A stretch of DNA of 64,000 bases from Burkholderiales bacterium (GTDB taxonomy: Bacteria; Pseudomonadota; Gammaproteobacteria; Burkholderiales; Eutrophovitaceae). Below, piece by piece: positions 17,820 to 27,069 of this stretch. A program made the position numbers and the translations under genes. Positions within the stretch are counted from its first letter, which is position 1. Every line of letters begins with the position of its first letter. Where the stretch lies: assembly GCA_035560005.1 (NCBI GenBank), contig DATMAN010000097.1, forward strand, positions 50,381 to 114,380. The letters are read 5' to 3'. The notes below the pieces were generated by a model. That model was not told the origin of the DNA, made no database searches, and saw only the letters and a program-made list of their open reading frames with translations.

Positions 17820-18024
17820 CGTTGTCCTCTCTAACGTGACTGACCGCGCAGGATGTCGATGCAAGAGATGTGCCGGTGATCGGTGCGCACCAAGTCACCG
17901 GGCAGGCGTGAAGAATTCCCGATTGTCGCCCGGAGGCGACGCGAAGAACACGACGCAGTACGCCTTCTGCCGTCCGATCTTCAGGCATTGGCAAAGGTCT
18001 CCCGGCCGGGGTGGGAGGGGCGAC

Positions 18025-19269
18025 TCAGGGCTTGATGAAGAACGAGCCGGTCTCCGAAGCATCGCGGTTCACGGCCTCGACCTTCGTTGAGGCAAATGCC
18101 CAGAGATCATCGCTCTGGATCCCCAGGTAGATGGGCTCGGCGTTGTCGCGATGGATATTGATCTTGGCGTTGTAGACGACGCGGGTCGTGCCGTGCTTGT
18201 CCCGGATGTGATAGCGGTTCACCAGATAGCGCCCGCCCCCCAGGCTCTTGCCGGTCAGGTAACAGCGAATCTGCTCGATGTGCCCGCCGGACACCGCCAG
18301 GCCCTTCAGTTGTTCGAGCGTTGCCGCGGTTCTCTCGACGAAATCCAGCGTGTCGTGGCGGCCCGGCCCGGGCTTGCCGTGGTCACCGGTTTCGAAGTCG
18401 CCCAGCAGAATCTGACCCGGCAGCGCCTTCTCGATCATGCGTGAAAGGTCGATGGTCACCTGCCCGACGATGTAGCTGAATGTGGTCGGGTTCAGCCCGT
18501 CCACTTGATGGAACTCGTAGTGCTCGCCGATGTGGAACGCCGCGCGCAGGCGCGGCACCCAGGCGCTGCTCGCCTTGCGCTGCGCGATCGCGTTATCGGC
18601 CAGGATCATCATCATGAGCTTGTATAACGCCACGTTGCCGGCCGGACCCGGTTCCCGGTTCCAGATGTAGAATCCGTCGCCGGTAGTGGTGCGAGCGAAG
18701 TTCACGTGAATGTCCTTCGACAGCAGCTGCTGGTAGGCGGAATTCACCGAGTAGGACAGACTGTTCAGCATCGCCATCTGATCGAGCGGCGGTTGCAGCG
18801 AGAACTCCACCGCGTCGAGCAGCATGACCGCTCTGCCGCGCACCAGCGACGCACTGTAGCGCCGTACCAGCTCGCTGATCAGCGCAGGCGGCACGTCGAC
18901 GCCGATGCGAAAACCGACCGGCACTGAACGCGGCTGCGCGCCGAGCGCCTTGCAGGCGCGGTCGAAGCGATCGGGTTCCAGATACTTCGAGCCCGACAGC
19001 AGGTCGTTGACGAACGCAACCGCATTTTCCACGCCGGCGGGGTTGTGCCCCGTGCCGTGAATCGCTTCCGGAATGGCGTAGTGGCGCACCGCCAGGAACT
19101 GCAGCGCGCGATCGCCCTGAGTCCAGGCCAGCACCAGGTTGTCTCCCAGACCCCACATCGCGAACAGGGCGTCGTCGATGTCCGAGAGCGCGCTGCGCAG
19201 CCCCGGTGCCAGAACCGACAGGCCGCCTCCCGTGTCGCTCATAGCGCTGAGCCAGCTTGCTCTTCTCAT
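18025..19269 (-). CDS. Protein with a class III nucleotide cyclase homology domain
   Basis: 414 residues from ATG 19269 (site GAGGACG). Residues from about 140 look like a class III adenylate/guanylate cyclase fold. VMLLDAVEFS supplies the first metal-binding Asp, RTTTGDGFYIW the second, and a later GQVTIDLSRM segment stands where cyclases have GxxVNxAxR, so the transition-state Asn is not evident. The N-terminal about 130 residues and the C-terminal about 80 residues match nothing I recognise. There is no membrane helix. It may be an active cyclase, a pseudoenzyme or a nucleotide sensor. It stands alone between convergent and divergent neighbours. Confidence 0.6.
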   Translation of the reverse strand: MRRASWLSAMSDTGGGLSVLAPGLRSALSDIDDALFAMWGLGDNLVLAWTQGDRALQFLAVRHYAIPEAIHGTGHNPAGVENAVAFVNDLLSGSKYLEPDRFDRACKALGAQPRSVPVGFRIGVDVPPALISELVRRYSASLVRGRAVMLLDAVEFSLQPPLDQMAMLNSLSYSVNSAYQQLLSKDIHVNFARTTTGDGFYIWNREPGPAGNVALYKLMMMILADNAIAQRKASSAWVPRLRAAFHIGEHYEFHQVDGLNPTTFSYIVGQVTIDLSRMIEKALPGQILLGDFETGDHGKPGPGRHDTLDFVERTAATLEQLKGLAVSGGHIEQIRCYLTGKSLGGGRYLVNRYHIRDKHGTTRVVYNAKINIHRDNAEPIYLGIQSDDLWAFASTKVEAVNRDASETGSFFIKP

Positions 19270-19460
19270 CGTTCGTCCTCGAAGGCCGTGGAATAGCCGG
19301 GCGCGAGAGCGCACCGCTTCCTGGAGCATGCGCACCGGCAAAGAACCCGGTTCGCATGCCGCCGGTCAGCCATCCACAGCAAGTCGAATGCCGGATGGGA
19401 GTGCGCGCGCGAAAGCCACGTCGCCGGTGTTCGACGACAGCACCGGCCAACGGGCGCTGT

Positions 19461-19886
19461 TCAGGACTCGAGTCTTGCCTCGAGCGTGATCCTGGCGTTC
19501 AGCAGCTTGGAGACCGGGCATCCCGTTTTGGCCCTGTCAGCGGCCGTCTCGAACGCCTGGCGGTCCGCGCCGGGTACCTTTGCCGTCAGAGCCAGGTGAA
19601 CGGCGGTGATGGAGAACCCGCCGTCGCTCTTCTCCAGCGTCACGGCTGCGGTCGTGCGAATGCTCTGCGCCACCAGGCCCGCTTCGCCGAGCTGGGCGGA
19701 AAGCGCCATCGAGAAGCAACCGGCATGCGCCGCCGCGATCAGCTCTTCCGGGTTCGTTCCGCGTTCGTTCTCGAAGCGCGTCCCGAATCCATACGGCGCG
19801 TTCGACAGCACGCCGCTTTCGGTCGATAGAGTTCCCTTGCCGTCTTTCAGGCCGCCTTGCCAGACGGCCGACCCAGTCCTTTTCAT
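19461..19886 (-). CDS. OsmC-family peroxiredoxin
   Basis: 141 residues from ATG 19886. It has both redox cysteines, C57 (HAGCFSMALS) and C123 (KTGCPVSKLL), as in OsmC/Ohr thiol peroxidases that reduce organic hydroperoxides using lipoyl donors. The length and the N-terminal start (KRTGSAVWQGG) fit the OsmC rather than the Ohr subgroup. It is monocistronic. A second OsmC-type protein at 60618-61193 lacks the second Cys. Confidence 0.9.
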   Translation of the reverse strand: MKRTGSAVWQGGLKDGKGTLSTESGVLSNAPYGFGTRFENERGTNPEELIAAAHAGCFSMALSAQLGEAGLVAQSIRTTAAVTLEKSDGGFSITAVHLALTAKVPGADRQAFETAADRAKTGCPVSKLLNARITLEARLES

Positions 19887-20360
19887 GATCGCTCCTTCGG
19901 TCGTGAGGCCACGCGATGCCGCGGCTGCGCGCATGCCGGCCCTCCCCCCGATTATGCACGGACCGTTGCCAGCGCACTGCGCGAGGCGCAAGATTAGCGG
20001 GCGGATTGTGGGCGAGCACGCCGCAGCGGCCGTGTCGGTTGCTGCGCCGCGCTAACCGCGCTGCGACAGGGTGAATGCAAGAAGAGGCGAGCGCGGCGGC
20101 CGCACGATGAATCGGGGCCGCCGGCGGATCTCGGTCTCGACGAACCATTTCGCGCGCGGCCAAGTCCAAAATTCACGGGGAAACGGAACGGGTTCATGCG
20201 GGTGCGTGCCGGGTGCTCGTCGAACTTTCCGTCGGCAACGCGAACCACTGTCTGCGCGATCGATTTGCCAAGATCGTCCATGGTCCGATGTGCCGGGGTG
20301 CGTCAGTTGCTCTCTCCGGATTGGCAACCGCTCGGCGTGATGTACTGAGGAGGAAAGACA
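19887..20360. other. 474-bp divergent intergenic region
   Basis: It separates the minus-strand OsmC gene from a small plus-strand gene. No gene, repeat or strong promoter could be supported. A CATAAT-like -10 on the minus strand near 19955 might serve OsmC, but no matching -35 was seen. Confidence 0.35.
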
Positions 20361-20594
20361 ATGAAAGTGCTTCGTTTTTTGGATTCTTCGGGCGATCGAT
20401 CGATCTACTTCGACGACAGCGAGGCGATGGCCCAGGCTCGCGCCGAGGCGCAACGCCTGTTCGAGACGAGCCTTGCGGCGGGCGCGGTGGCGTTCAGCGT
20501 GAACCGCGGCGAGGGCAAACCCGATCGCAAGCTGACCCAGTTTTCGCAGGTCGAAGACGAGACCGTCCTCGTTCCGCGGATCGTCGGTGGGTAA
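20361..20594 (+). CDS. Small hypothetical protein
   Basis: 77 residues with a strong ribosome site (GAGGAGG) 8-10 bp before the ATG. No signal peptide or membrane helix; it is mixed charged with an acidic middle (YFDDSEAMAQARAEAQ) and ends in LVPRIVGG. I do not recognise the family. It is followed 71 bp later by another small unknown on the same strand, so the two may be co-transcribed. Confidence 0.65.
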   Translation: MKVLRFLDSSGDRSIYFDDSEAMAQARAEAQRLFETSLAAGAVAFSVNRGEGKPDRKLTQFSQVEDETVLVPRIVGG

Positions 20595-20665
20595 GTACAC
20601 GCCTTTCGCCGCCGCCGGGGTTCCGCGCGACGTGCGACCCGGTGTGAACACAGTGCTGGGCAGCG

Positions 20666-20995
20666 GTGCTGGATAGCTCGATGGAAGCACTCGCACCCCG
20701 TCTTTCCGCCGAGGTTCGCGCAAGGCAGTTGCTGCTGCGTTGTCTCACGCCCGAGCAGCGGGACGAATTCGAGCGTCAAGGCTGCTTCACGGTTCAGGTG
20801 CCTGGGTGGGGCCGCTTTCGCGTGTTGCCCCGGACGATGTTCAACGTCCAGGATACGGAGAGCGGCATTCTCTACTGCGCGGCACCGGAAGGCTTGCTGC
20901 CGCTTTCCGATCAGCTGCTGGCTCAGAAGCTCGTGCTGGAGAACGATCCGGAGCGGTTCTTCCGCGTGGCGCGGCGCAGGCGCGAAGAAGACTAG
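20666..20995 (+). CDS. Small hypothetical protein
   Basis: 109 residues from GTG 20666, or 104 from ATG 20681. It begins with a helical stretch (LSAEVRARQLLLRCLTPEQRDEFERQG), continues with a compact beta-like part (FTVQVPGWGRFRVLP) and ends in an Arg-rich tail (RRRREED). The LTPEQRDEFE-type opening is often seen in small unknown cytoplasmic proteins. No function can be assigned. Confidence 0.6.
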   Translation: MLDSSMEALAPRLSAEVRARQLLLRCLTPEQRDEFERQGCFTVQVPGWGRFRVLPRTMFNVQDTESGILYCAAPEGLLPLSDQLLAQKLVLENDPERFFRVARRRREED

Positions 20996-21098
20996 GCGCA
21001 AGGGCGGCGGAGGGAGCGGCCTGGCCGCCGTGCGTTGTGCAGGGGAGCTGAACTTGCAGCTCGCCGCGGTGGGGCTGTTGCCATCGAAAGTTCGACCG

Positions 21099-21121
21099 GC
21101 CACCCGTGCAGGCCGGGTGGC
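21099..21121 (+). terminator. Stem-loop after the two small hypothetical genes
   Basis: GCCACCCG-TGCAGGC-CGGGTGGC is a perfect 8-bp stem with a 7-nt loop, 104 bp after the last stop codon. No T-run follows (GGCTCTATCTATCT), so intrinsic termination is uncertain. Confidence 0.4.
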
Positions 21122-21234
21122 GGCTCTATCTATCTCAGGAAACTGTCAGGATTCCCGAGGATCGTGGTAGCACTCGCGCAGCATGAGCGCTAGCGGGTGT
21201 ACACTTTTTTGGTATCGATCCGAAGCGCATCGAA

Positions 21235-21771
21235 ATGACTGTGCGAGTGCTTTCGACTTCTTTCGTTTCCGCCCTCGTTGCGGTGGGCGTCTGGCTCGCC
21301 GCTACGATCGCGGCCGCCTGTGTGGAAGGAGATCTTCGGGGCGAGGCTGTCACCCTCGAACGCGAGGTCGGAGCGACCGCCCCGGGGCAAACGGCCTCCA
21401 TGAACATTCTCGGCATGGGTTATTTCCACGCAGCGGAGATCGTCAAGCGTGGGGGCAGCAGCGACGATACCCTGGTGACGCTGGAGCTGGACGGCCAACC
21501 GATGATTACCGCTTCCTTCGCCACGCTGAAGAACCAATGGAACCAGCTCAGCAACCGCTACATGGTGGTCGACGTCCGGGCCACGGGCGACGGCGAGGCG
21601 ATGACCATCTGGTACTCGCCTGAGCTGCGGTTCAGGACTTTCGCGTCTTTGCGAGTCGAGGTGAACGAGAAGGGGGTCGATTCGCTGCGCATGCGCGCGG
21701 TCATGAACAAGCCCGCGCCGCATGAACACCCGTCCGGGCAGCTGACCCTCGCACTGCCCGCCTTCGAGTAA
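21235..21771 (+). CDS. Exported hypothetical protein
   Basis: 178 residues. An N-terminal hydrophobic segment (about residues 8-28, ending AATIAAAC) is a signal peptide, possibly a lipoprotein if the Cys in AAAC is modified. The mature part is beta-rich (TLVTLELDGQPMITASF, YMVVDVRATGDGEAMTIWY) and without known motifs. It is not clearly linked to its neighbours: the next gene is convergent. Probable periplasmic or surface protein of unknown role. Confidence 0.65.
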   Translation: MTVRVLSTSFVSALVAVGVWLAATIAAACVEGDLRGEAVTLEREVGATAPGQTASMNILGMGYFHAAEIVKRGGSSDDTLVTLELDGQPMITASFATLKNQWNQLSNRYMVVDVRATGDGEAMTIWYSPELRFRTFASLRVEVNEKGVDSLRMRAVMNKPAPHEHPSGQLTLALPAFE

Positions 21772-21900
21772 CGGCGAGCCAAGGCGAAGGGCGCCTGGCG
21801 GCGGGGAAGCGATCAGCCCAGGGCAGCGAGGCGGCCTTTTTGCTGCTGCCGTCGCGCGCGATGCGCGCTCCCTGTTGCCCGCCATCGGTTGCCGCCTCGC

Positions 21901-22566
21901 TCATTGCTTGTAGGGCTCGACGGAAGTCGCCTGCATCGAGTAAGCGATACTGACGTCGGATGATCCGTCCACCAGATAGAGCGATTTCTTGATGGCGCCG
22001 GTGGCCATGCGGCCGGTGACCCAGATTGGCGCGAACAGGGAGACGTTGGCCACGGGCTTGTCCGATTTCACGTGCACGATCTGATTGGGCGGGGGAGGCG
22101 GGGTATGGATGCAGGCGCCGACCCAGGGCACCAGAAGGAACTCGGTAATCTCCTTTCCGGAGAATTCCAGGGGCAGAAGATAGCCCGGCAGCCGCACGAG
22201 CTGGCCGTTGAGCGATGGTTCCGGCGACTGCGCCCGCAGTTGCGATTCCGCGGCGAGCTGCGCGCGTTTGGCCAGCAGCCCTTCCACGTCGATTCCGGCT
22301 TCCTTGAGCTTGCGCGTGGCCGCTTCCGCGTCCTGCTGCTCGATCGCTCCGACCTTTTCGCCGCGCGCCAGCCGGTCGCGGACCTCGGCGATGTCGTGCA
22401 GCTGCAGCACCTGATGACGCGTGAGTCGTGCGAACGGATGATCGGGCGAGATCTTCGGCACCAGATCCTTCCATTGCAGCTCGCGGGGCGCGCCCGCGAG
22501 GACGGAACAGGCGATCAGGGAGAGAAGCACGGTCAGGAAAACGCGCGCGTGGTCGTTCATGGACAT
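21901..22566 (-). CDS. DUF3299-type exported protein
   Basis: 221 residues with a signal peptide (FLTVLLSLIACSVLAG; the Cys may be a lipobox). The C-terminal DUF3299 region includes GYLLPLEF, FLLVPWVGACIHTPPPPPNQIV and GRMATGAIK. It is the last gene of a minus-strand run encoding an ABC ATPase and an FtsX-type permease (13 bp gap), so it is probably the periplasmic partner of that transporter. A comparable grouping occurs in the Vibrio Zrg zinc-uptake locus as I remember it, but the DUF2796 zinc-binding partner of that system is not present here. Confidence 0.8.
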   Translation of the reverse strand: MSMNDHARVFLTVLLSLIACSVLAGAPRELQWKDLVPKISPDHPFARLTRHQVLQLHDIAEVRDRLARGEKVGAIEQQDAEAATRKLKEAGIDVEGLLAKRAQLAAESQLRAQSPEPSLNGQLVRLPGYLLPLEFSGKEITEFLLVPWVGACIHTPPPPPNQIVHVKSDKPVANVSLFAPIWVTGRMATGAIKKSLYLVDGSSDVSIAYSMQATSVEPYKQ

Positions 22567-22579
22567 CGCGTGTGCTGGG

Positions 22580-23842
22580 CTAGATCCGAATGGTCATTCC
22601 GTCGGCGAGCGAGTAACGGTAGATCCGGTAGGCGGGAAGCAGACCGATCACCAGTCCCGCCATCGCGACGACAATCATAAGACCGAACTCATGGGTCGAG
22701 GGTGGGCCCACGGTGAGGAACAGGCCCAGCCGCGACTCCAGCCAGGGGCGGCCGGCGAGCAGTGCGAGATACAGGGCCGCCAGGCCGACCGCGATCCCCA
22801 GCAAAGTCAGGAAGGCGGCTTCCCCCAGCATCAGGCCGAAGACGTGCGCCGGTCGAGCGCCCACCGAGCGCAGGATCGCCATCTCGCGCCGACGCTCAGC
22901 AAGGCTGGTGAGCAGCGCGACCAGCATCCCGGCAAGCCCCACGACCAGGACCAGCGCAGAGACCGCGAACAGCGTCTTCTCGATGGCGCCCGCAATCTCC
23001 CAAATCTCCTGCAGCGTGACGCCGGGCAGAATGGCGGTGAGCGGCTCACCGGGATATTCGTTGATCACCCGCTGCATCGCCAGCGCGGCCGGCCGCGACT
23101 TCAACCCCACCAGGAACGCGCTGATCGTGTGCGCGCTGCCGACGCCGGCCCGATGCTCGTTTGGCGCGCCCTGCAACAGCTCGGCGAGCGCATCGGCGGC
23201 CTCTTGCTCCTTTGCGTGCAAGGCATCGAGCCCATCGAGCGTGACGTGAACGGTGCGGTCGACCGGCGTACCGGTGCGCGCGAGCACCCCCACGATCTCG
23301 AAGGGCTGTTCCTCGTGCAGCGAGAAGCTGACCTCGCCCGCGCCATGGGCGATCACGAGCCTGTCGCCCACCTTGTAGTTCAGCTTCTCGGCCACCTCGG
23401 CGCCCAGCACGGCGTCGTGCGTCTTCTCGAAAACCCGTCCACTGGCCAGTTCCAGGCGCCTGCCGCGCGAGAAGCGGTAGTGCGCGAAATAGTCCGCGGT
23501 CGTTCCCAGTACGCGGAATCCCCGGTGCGAGTCGCCCAGGGACAGTGGAATGGTCCAGGCGACTTCCCGCCGCTGCGCGATGGCGCGGTAACTCGCCCAG
23601 CGCAGGTTGTTGGTGGGATTGCCAATGCGAAACACCGAGTACAGCAGCAGATGCGCGGGACTCGTGCGCGCTCCTACGATCAGGTCGGTGCCCGAGATCG
23701 TGGCGGCGAAGCCCTCCCTGGACTCGGTGCGGATGCGCTCCACGCCGAGTAGCAGCATCACGGCCAGGGCGATCGACAACACAGTCAGCCCCGCAGTCGC
23801 CGTGCGGTTGCGCAGGCTTTTCAGGGCGAGTGCAAAGATCAT
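22580..23842 (-). CDS. ABC transporter permease, MacB/FtsX type
   Basis: A 420-residue inner-membrane protein. The first helix is at about 17-35, a large periplasmic domain follows, and three helices lie near the C-terminus (about 290-312, 335-360 and 385-405) in the FtsX arrangement, ending in YRYSLADGMTIRI. It pairs with the ATPase encoded 15 bp upstream. This permease class moves lipoproteins, peptides or small molecules across the envelope by mechanotransmission rather than by classic channel transport. The substrate is unknown. Confidence 0.88.
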   Translation of the reverse strand: MIFALALKSLRNRTATAGLTVLSIALAVMLLLGVERIRTESREGFAATISGTDLIVGARTSPAHLLLYSVFRIGNPTNNLRWASYRAIAQRREVAWTIPLSLGDSHRGFRVLGTTADYFAHYRFSRGRRLELASGRVFEKTHDAVLGAEVAEKLNYKVGDRLVIAHGAGEVSFSLHEEQPFEIVGVLARTGTPVDRTVHVTLDGLDALHAKEQEAADALAELLQGAPNEHRAGVGSAHTISAFLVGLKSRPAALAMQRVINEYPGEPLTAILPGVTLQEIWEIAGAIEKTLFAVSALVLVVGLAGMLVALLTSLAERRREMAILRSVGARPAHVFGLMLGEAAFLTLLGIAVGLAALYLALLAGRPWLESRLGLFLTVGPPSTHEFGLMIVVAMAGLVIGLLPAYRIYRYSLADGMTIRI

Positions 23843-23857
23843 GGGGACGACCGGCTG

Positions 23858-24586
23858 CTATGCCGCCAGGCGTCCAGCGGCGCGGTTGATCTGGGCGAAC
23901 TCGATCACGCGGTCGAAGCGCGGCGCGAGCGCCGCGTCGTGGCTGACGAAAATCAGTGCAGCCCGCTCGCGGGCGCACTCGCCGAACAGCAGGTCCAGAA
24001 ACGCCGCACGCCGGTCCGCATCGAGCGAAGAAGTCGGCTCGTCGGCGATCACCAGCTCGGGCGCTCCGATCAGCGCCCTGGCGGCGGCTACTCGCTGCTG
24101 TTGACCGACGCTGAGTTTGGTGACCGGCCGCCGCAACAGCTCCGTCCCCATGTCCAGGCGATCGAGCAGGCGCAGCGCTTCGGCGCGCACGCTGCCGGCC
24201 TCCCCGATCGCGCGCGCCGCTCGCCTCCGCGAGAAGCCGCACGGAAGGCACACGTTCTCGATGACGGACAGATAGGGGATCAGGTTGAAGAGCTGGAAAA
24301 TGAAGCCGATGTGGTCGGCGCGGAACCGGTCGCGCGCGGGCCCGGAAAGACGTCCGATGTCCTGCCCGAGCACGCGCACGCTGCCTTCGCGCGGCGTCGC
24401 GACTCCGGCGATCAGGCTGAGCAGCGTGGATTTGCCGCTGCCGCTGGGCCCGCGCAGGAACACCCGTTCTCCCGCCGCCACCCTCAGCCGCTCGATGTCC
24501 ACGACCGGCGGCGCATCACCCGACCAGGCGAAGCGCAGGTCCGCGATGTCGACCACGGTTTCGGCCCCGACCCTCGCGACGGACAT
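23858..24586 (-). CDS. ABC transporter ATP-binding protein, LolD/MacB type
   Basis: 242 residues. Walker A is GPSGSGKST (near 46-54), the Q-loop lies in GFIFQLFNLIPYLSV, the signature is LSVGQQQRVAAARAL, Walker B is LVIADEPTSSLD and the switch His is in FVSHD. It is complete and should be active. The sequence type is that of ATPases serving FtsX-like permeases, matching the next gene. It is preceded after 72 bp by the exported protein at 24659-25246. Confidence 0.92.
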   Translation of the reverse strand: MSVARVGAETVVDIADLRFAWSGDAPPVVDIERLRVAAGERVFLRGPSGSGKSTLLSLIAGVATPREGSVRVLGQDIGRLSGPARDRFRADHIGFIFQLFNLIPYLSVIENVCLPCGFSRRRAARAIGEAGSVRAEALRLLDRLDMGTELLRRPVTKLSVGQQQRVAAARALIGAPELVIADEPTSSLDADRRAAFLDLLFGECARERAALIFVSHDAALAPRFDRVIEFAQINRAAGRLAA

Positions 24587-24658
24587 CTCAATATTCCCGA
24601 TGCGTCATGCTGTATCGGCGAAGCGCCCTGCGGTTTCGTTCCGGGCCTGGGTGCGAAG

Positions 24659-25246
24659 TCAGCGAGCGGAGACCGCGAAGTCGAGCTTTGCCCGCACACG
24701 GTTGCCGTCGGAGACGAGATCCGTGACTGACAGCCGGTTGACCACCACGTCGTAACCCTGGCCCGCCAGCACCTTCTGAACCCCTTCGCGCAGATTGATG
24801 TCGATGGCCCGCGGCAGCGCCTGGGTCAGGAGCGCTTGCAGCATCGGCTTGTAGAGCGGATTGGACACTTCGTCGATGCGCAAGTCTTTCAGGCCCAGGC
24901 GTTCGCCCGAAAAGTAGGGCTGCCCGGAGAGCGTCACGTCGAAGGCATCGCTCACTCCGGAGCACTGACCGCCGACCTCGATCCCGAGACGACCCGTAAG
25001 CCGGCTGGTCAGACTGATCCGACCGCGCGAGATCGCGATGCTGGGCGCGGTCAGGTAGGCGTATTGGCACCGCGTGCCGGCCACGAGATGATAGCGGCCC
25101 GCGTCCACGAACAACTGCTGCATCAGCGTCTTCTCGATAGCGGTGTTCTCGATGACGATTTCGGCTGCGGCTCCTGTTCCCGACACCCAGAACAACGCGC
25201 CCAACAAGCCGCGCAACCGATCCGGCCCCCGCCCGCGCCTGTGCAT
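24659..25246 (-). CDS. Exported hypothetical protein (DUF1439-like)
   Basis: 195 residues with a signal-like N-terminus (LLGALFWVSGTGAAA). The mature part is beta-rich with repeated LTSRLTGRLGIEVGGQC-like strands and resembles DUF1439/YceB-type lipid-pocket proteins, although I cannot confirm this by eye and there is no lipobox. It lies between dodecin (10 bp upstream) and the ABC genes, all on the minus strand. It could be a substrate-handling part of the ABC system. Confidence 0.6.
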   Translation of the reverse strand: MHRRGRGPDRLRGLLGALFWVSGTGAAAEIVIENTAIEKTLMQQLFVDAGRYHLVAGTRCQYAYLTAPSIAISRGRISLTSRLTGRLGIEVGGQCSGVSDAFDVTLSGQPYFSGERLGLKDLRIDEVSNPLYKPMLQALLTQALPRAIDINLREGVQKVLAGQGYDVVVNRLSVTDLVSDGNRVRAKLDFAVSAR

Positions 25247-25256
25247 CGTTCAGACG

Positions 25257-25481
25257 TCAACCTTCGTACTTGAACGACAGCAACACCCGGGTACGGTAGG
25301 CAACGACGCGCCCGCCGTCGACTTTCATGTCCATCTTGACCACTTCCGCGATGCGCAGGTCGCGCAGCGACTTGGCGGCGGTGTCCACGGCGTTCATCGC
25401 CGCGTCTTCCCAGGACTTGGTGCTCGTGCCCACGACTTCGATGATTCGATAGACCGCTTCGCCCGACTTGTCTTTTGCCAT
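25257..25481 (-). CDS. Dodecin-family flavin-binding protein
   Basis: 74 residues from ATG 25481 (site GAGGAGAG). The dodecin pattern is clear: VYRIIEVVGTSTKSWEDAAMNAV, then TAAKSLRDLRIAEVVKMDMKV and a final strand RVLLSFKYEG. Dodecins form dodecamers that store riboflavin or FMN. No Trp occurs at the usual flavin-stacking place except in KSWEDA. Confidence 0.92.
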   Translation of the reverse strand: MAKDKSGEAVYRIIEVVGTSTKSWEDAAMNAVDTAAKSLRDLRIAEVVKMDMKVDGGRVVAYRTRVLLSFKYEG

Positions 25482-25614
25482 GACGCTCTCCTCCTCGCTT
25501 TCGGTGAGTCCTGCCGTTTCAGAAAGGCCCGCTTCCGTCACCCAGTCGGTCAATGGTACGCCGAGGCGGGCGGACTTGTATGCGCCCGGACCGTGTCGAC
25601 GATTCGAGGCGATT

Positions 25615-27069
25615 TCACTCGAACGGCGGCGGGGCGACGAAGCCCTGATGTTCGCGCTCGAGGAATTTGGCCGCCGCAATGCAGCTCAGGTCTGCATACT
25701 GCGGCCCGACGATCTGGACCCCGACCGGCAGGCCATCCGCGGTGAACCCTGCGGGCGCGACCGTAGAGGGCAAATACGCCAGCCCGGAATAACCGGCCCA
25801 GAACATCTGGGTCGTCGAAGGCTGCGGCTTGCCGTTCACCGTGATCATCCGCTCCCAGCGCTCGCCCTTCTGGTTGTGCGGGAAGGCGGCGCTGGCCGCC
25901 GCGGGACACAGCAGCAAGTCCCACTCGCGGAAGAACTCCGCCCATTTTTGCCGCAGCAGCGCGCGCTTCTCGTTCCAGTGATGCCATTCGCGATGCGTCA
26001 TGGTGTTCGCGCGGGCCATCCACGCTGGATAGCTGTCGTCGTCCGGCGCGAGGGTCGCGGCCAACGTCTTGTGACGATCGAACTGCTCTTCGGTCAGCGC
26101 GGCGCAGGTTGCGCTGCGCAGCAGGTAGATGAACACCCGATGCGCTTCCTCCAGGTCGATGTCTGGCCGGGCCCTTTCGCTCACTTTGGCGCCGGCCCGC
26201 GCGAAGCAGTCCGCCGCAGCCGCCACCTGTGCCTGCACCGAATCGTCGACCTCGGCGGTGGCGGCGTTGGTGAGCAGCGCGATCCTGAGCTGTCGGATCG
26301 CGGCCTTCGGCTTGGCGAGCGCGACGCGGATGCCGCGCGCCTCCAGCTCGTCCGGCTGGGCCAGGATACGAAGGGCGATTTCCAGGTCCTGCGCGCTGCG
26401 CGCGAGCGGCCCGATGACCATCATGTCGCGCGTGGCGAGGTTCGGCGGGAGGTTGTGTCCGCGGATCGGGCACAGCTCGAACGTGGGCTTGTGGCCGAAC
26501 ACCCCGCAATAGTGCGCCGGATTGCGGATCGAGGCGGCGATGTCGCTGCCCAGCTCGAGGCCGGTCAGTCCGGCGGCCAGCGCCGCCGCGGCGCCGCCGG
26601 AAGAACCACCCGGCGTGCGCGCGGGATCCCACGGGTTGCTCGTCGTGCCGTAGACCGGATTGAAGCTTTGCCAGTCGGCCAGCATCAACGGCACGTTGGT
26701 CTTGCCGAAGATCACCGCGCCCGCGCCCAGCAGCCGGTGCACCGCGAGCGCGTGGCGCTTTGCCACGTTGCCGGTCATGTCCGGGCGGCCCCAGCAGGTG
26801 ACCAGGCCCTCGACGTCGAAGGATTCCTTGACCGTCATGGGCACGCCGTGCAATGGCCCCCACCAGTCGTTCCTGGCGGCCGCGCGATCGGCTTTGCGCG
26901 CGCGTTCGCGAGCGCGCTTTTCGTCGAGCACCACGATGGCGTTGATCTTCGGATTGAGCCGCGCGACGCGTTCCAGATAGCGCTCGAGCAGCTCCACGCA
27001 ACCGATCTTCTTGCGGCGAATCAGCGCCGCCAGTCTGGTCGCCGGCAGGAATGGAATCGACGCATTCAT
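25615..27069 (-). CDS. Amidase (amidase-signature family), second copy type
   Basis: 484 residues from ATG 27069. The catalytic triad can be seen as Lys in PMTVKESF, cis-Ser in GGSSGGAAAAL and nucleophile Ser in DIAASIRNPA. It resembles aliphatic-amide or 6-aminohexanoate-cyclic-dimer hydrolase-like amidases rather than GatA, and no gatB or gatC is nearby. It differs markedly from the amidase at 3060-4511, so this is not a recent duplication. It is monocistronic or co-transcribed with the gene upstream at 27250-28098. Confidence 0.88.
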   Translation of the reverse strand: MNASIPFLPATRLAALIRRKKIGCVELLERYLERVARLNPKINAIVVLDEKRARERARKADRAAARNDWWGPLHGVPMTVKESFDVEGLVTCWGRPDMTGNVAKRHALAVHRLLGAGAVIFGKTNVPLMLADWQSFNPVYGTTSNPWDPARTPGGSSGGAAAALAAGLTGLELGSDIAASIRNPAHYCGVFGHKPTFELCPIRGHNLPPNLATRDMMVIGPLARSAQDLEIALRILAQPDELEARGIRVALAKPKAAIRQLRIALLTNAATAEVDDSVQAQVAAAADCFARAGAKVSERARPDIDLEEAHRVFIYLLRSATCAALTEEQFDRHKTLAATLAPDDDSYPAWMARANTMTHREWHHWNEKRALLRQKWAEFFREWDLLLCPAAASAAFPHNQKGERWERMITVNGKPQPSTTQMFWAGYSGLAYLPSTVAPAGFTADGLPVGVQIVGPQYADLSCIAAAKFLEREHQGFVAPPPFE

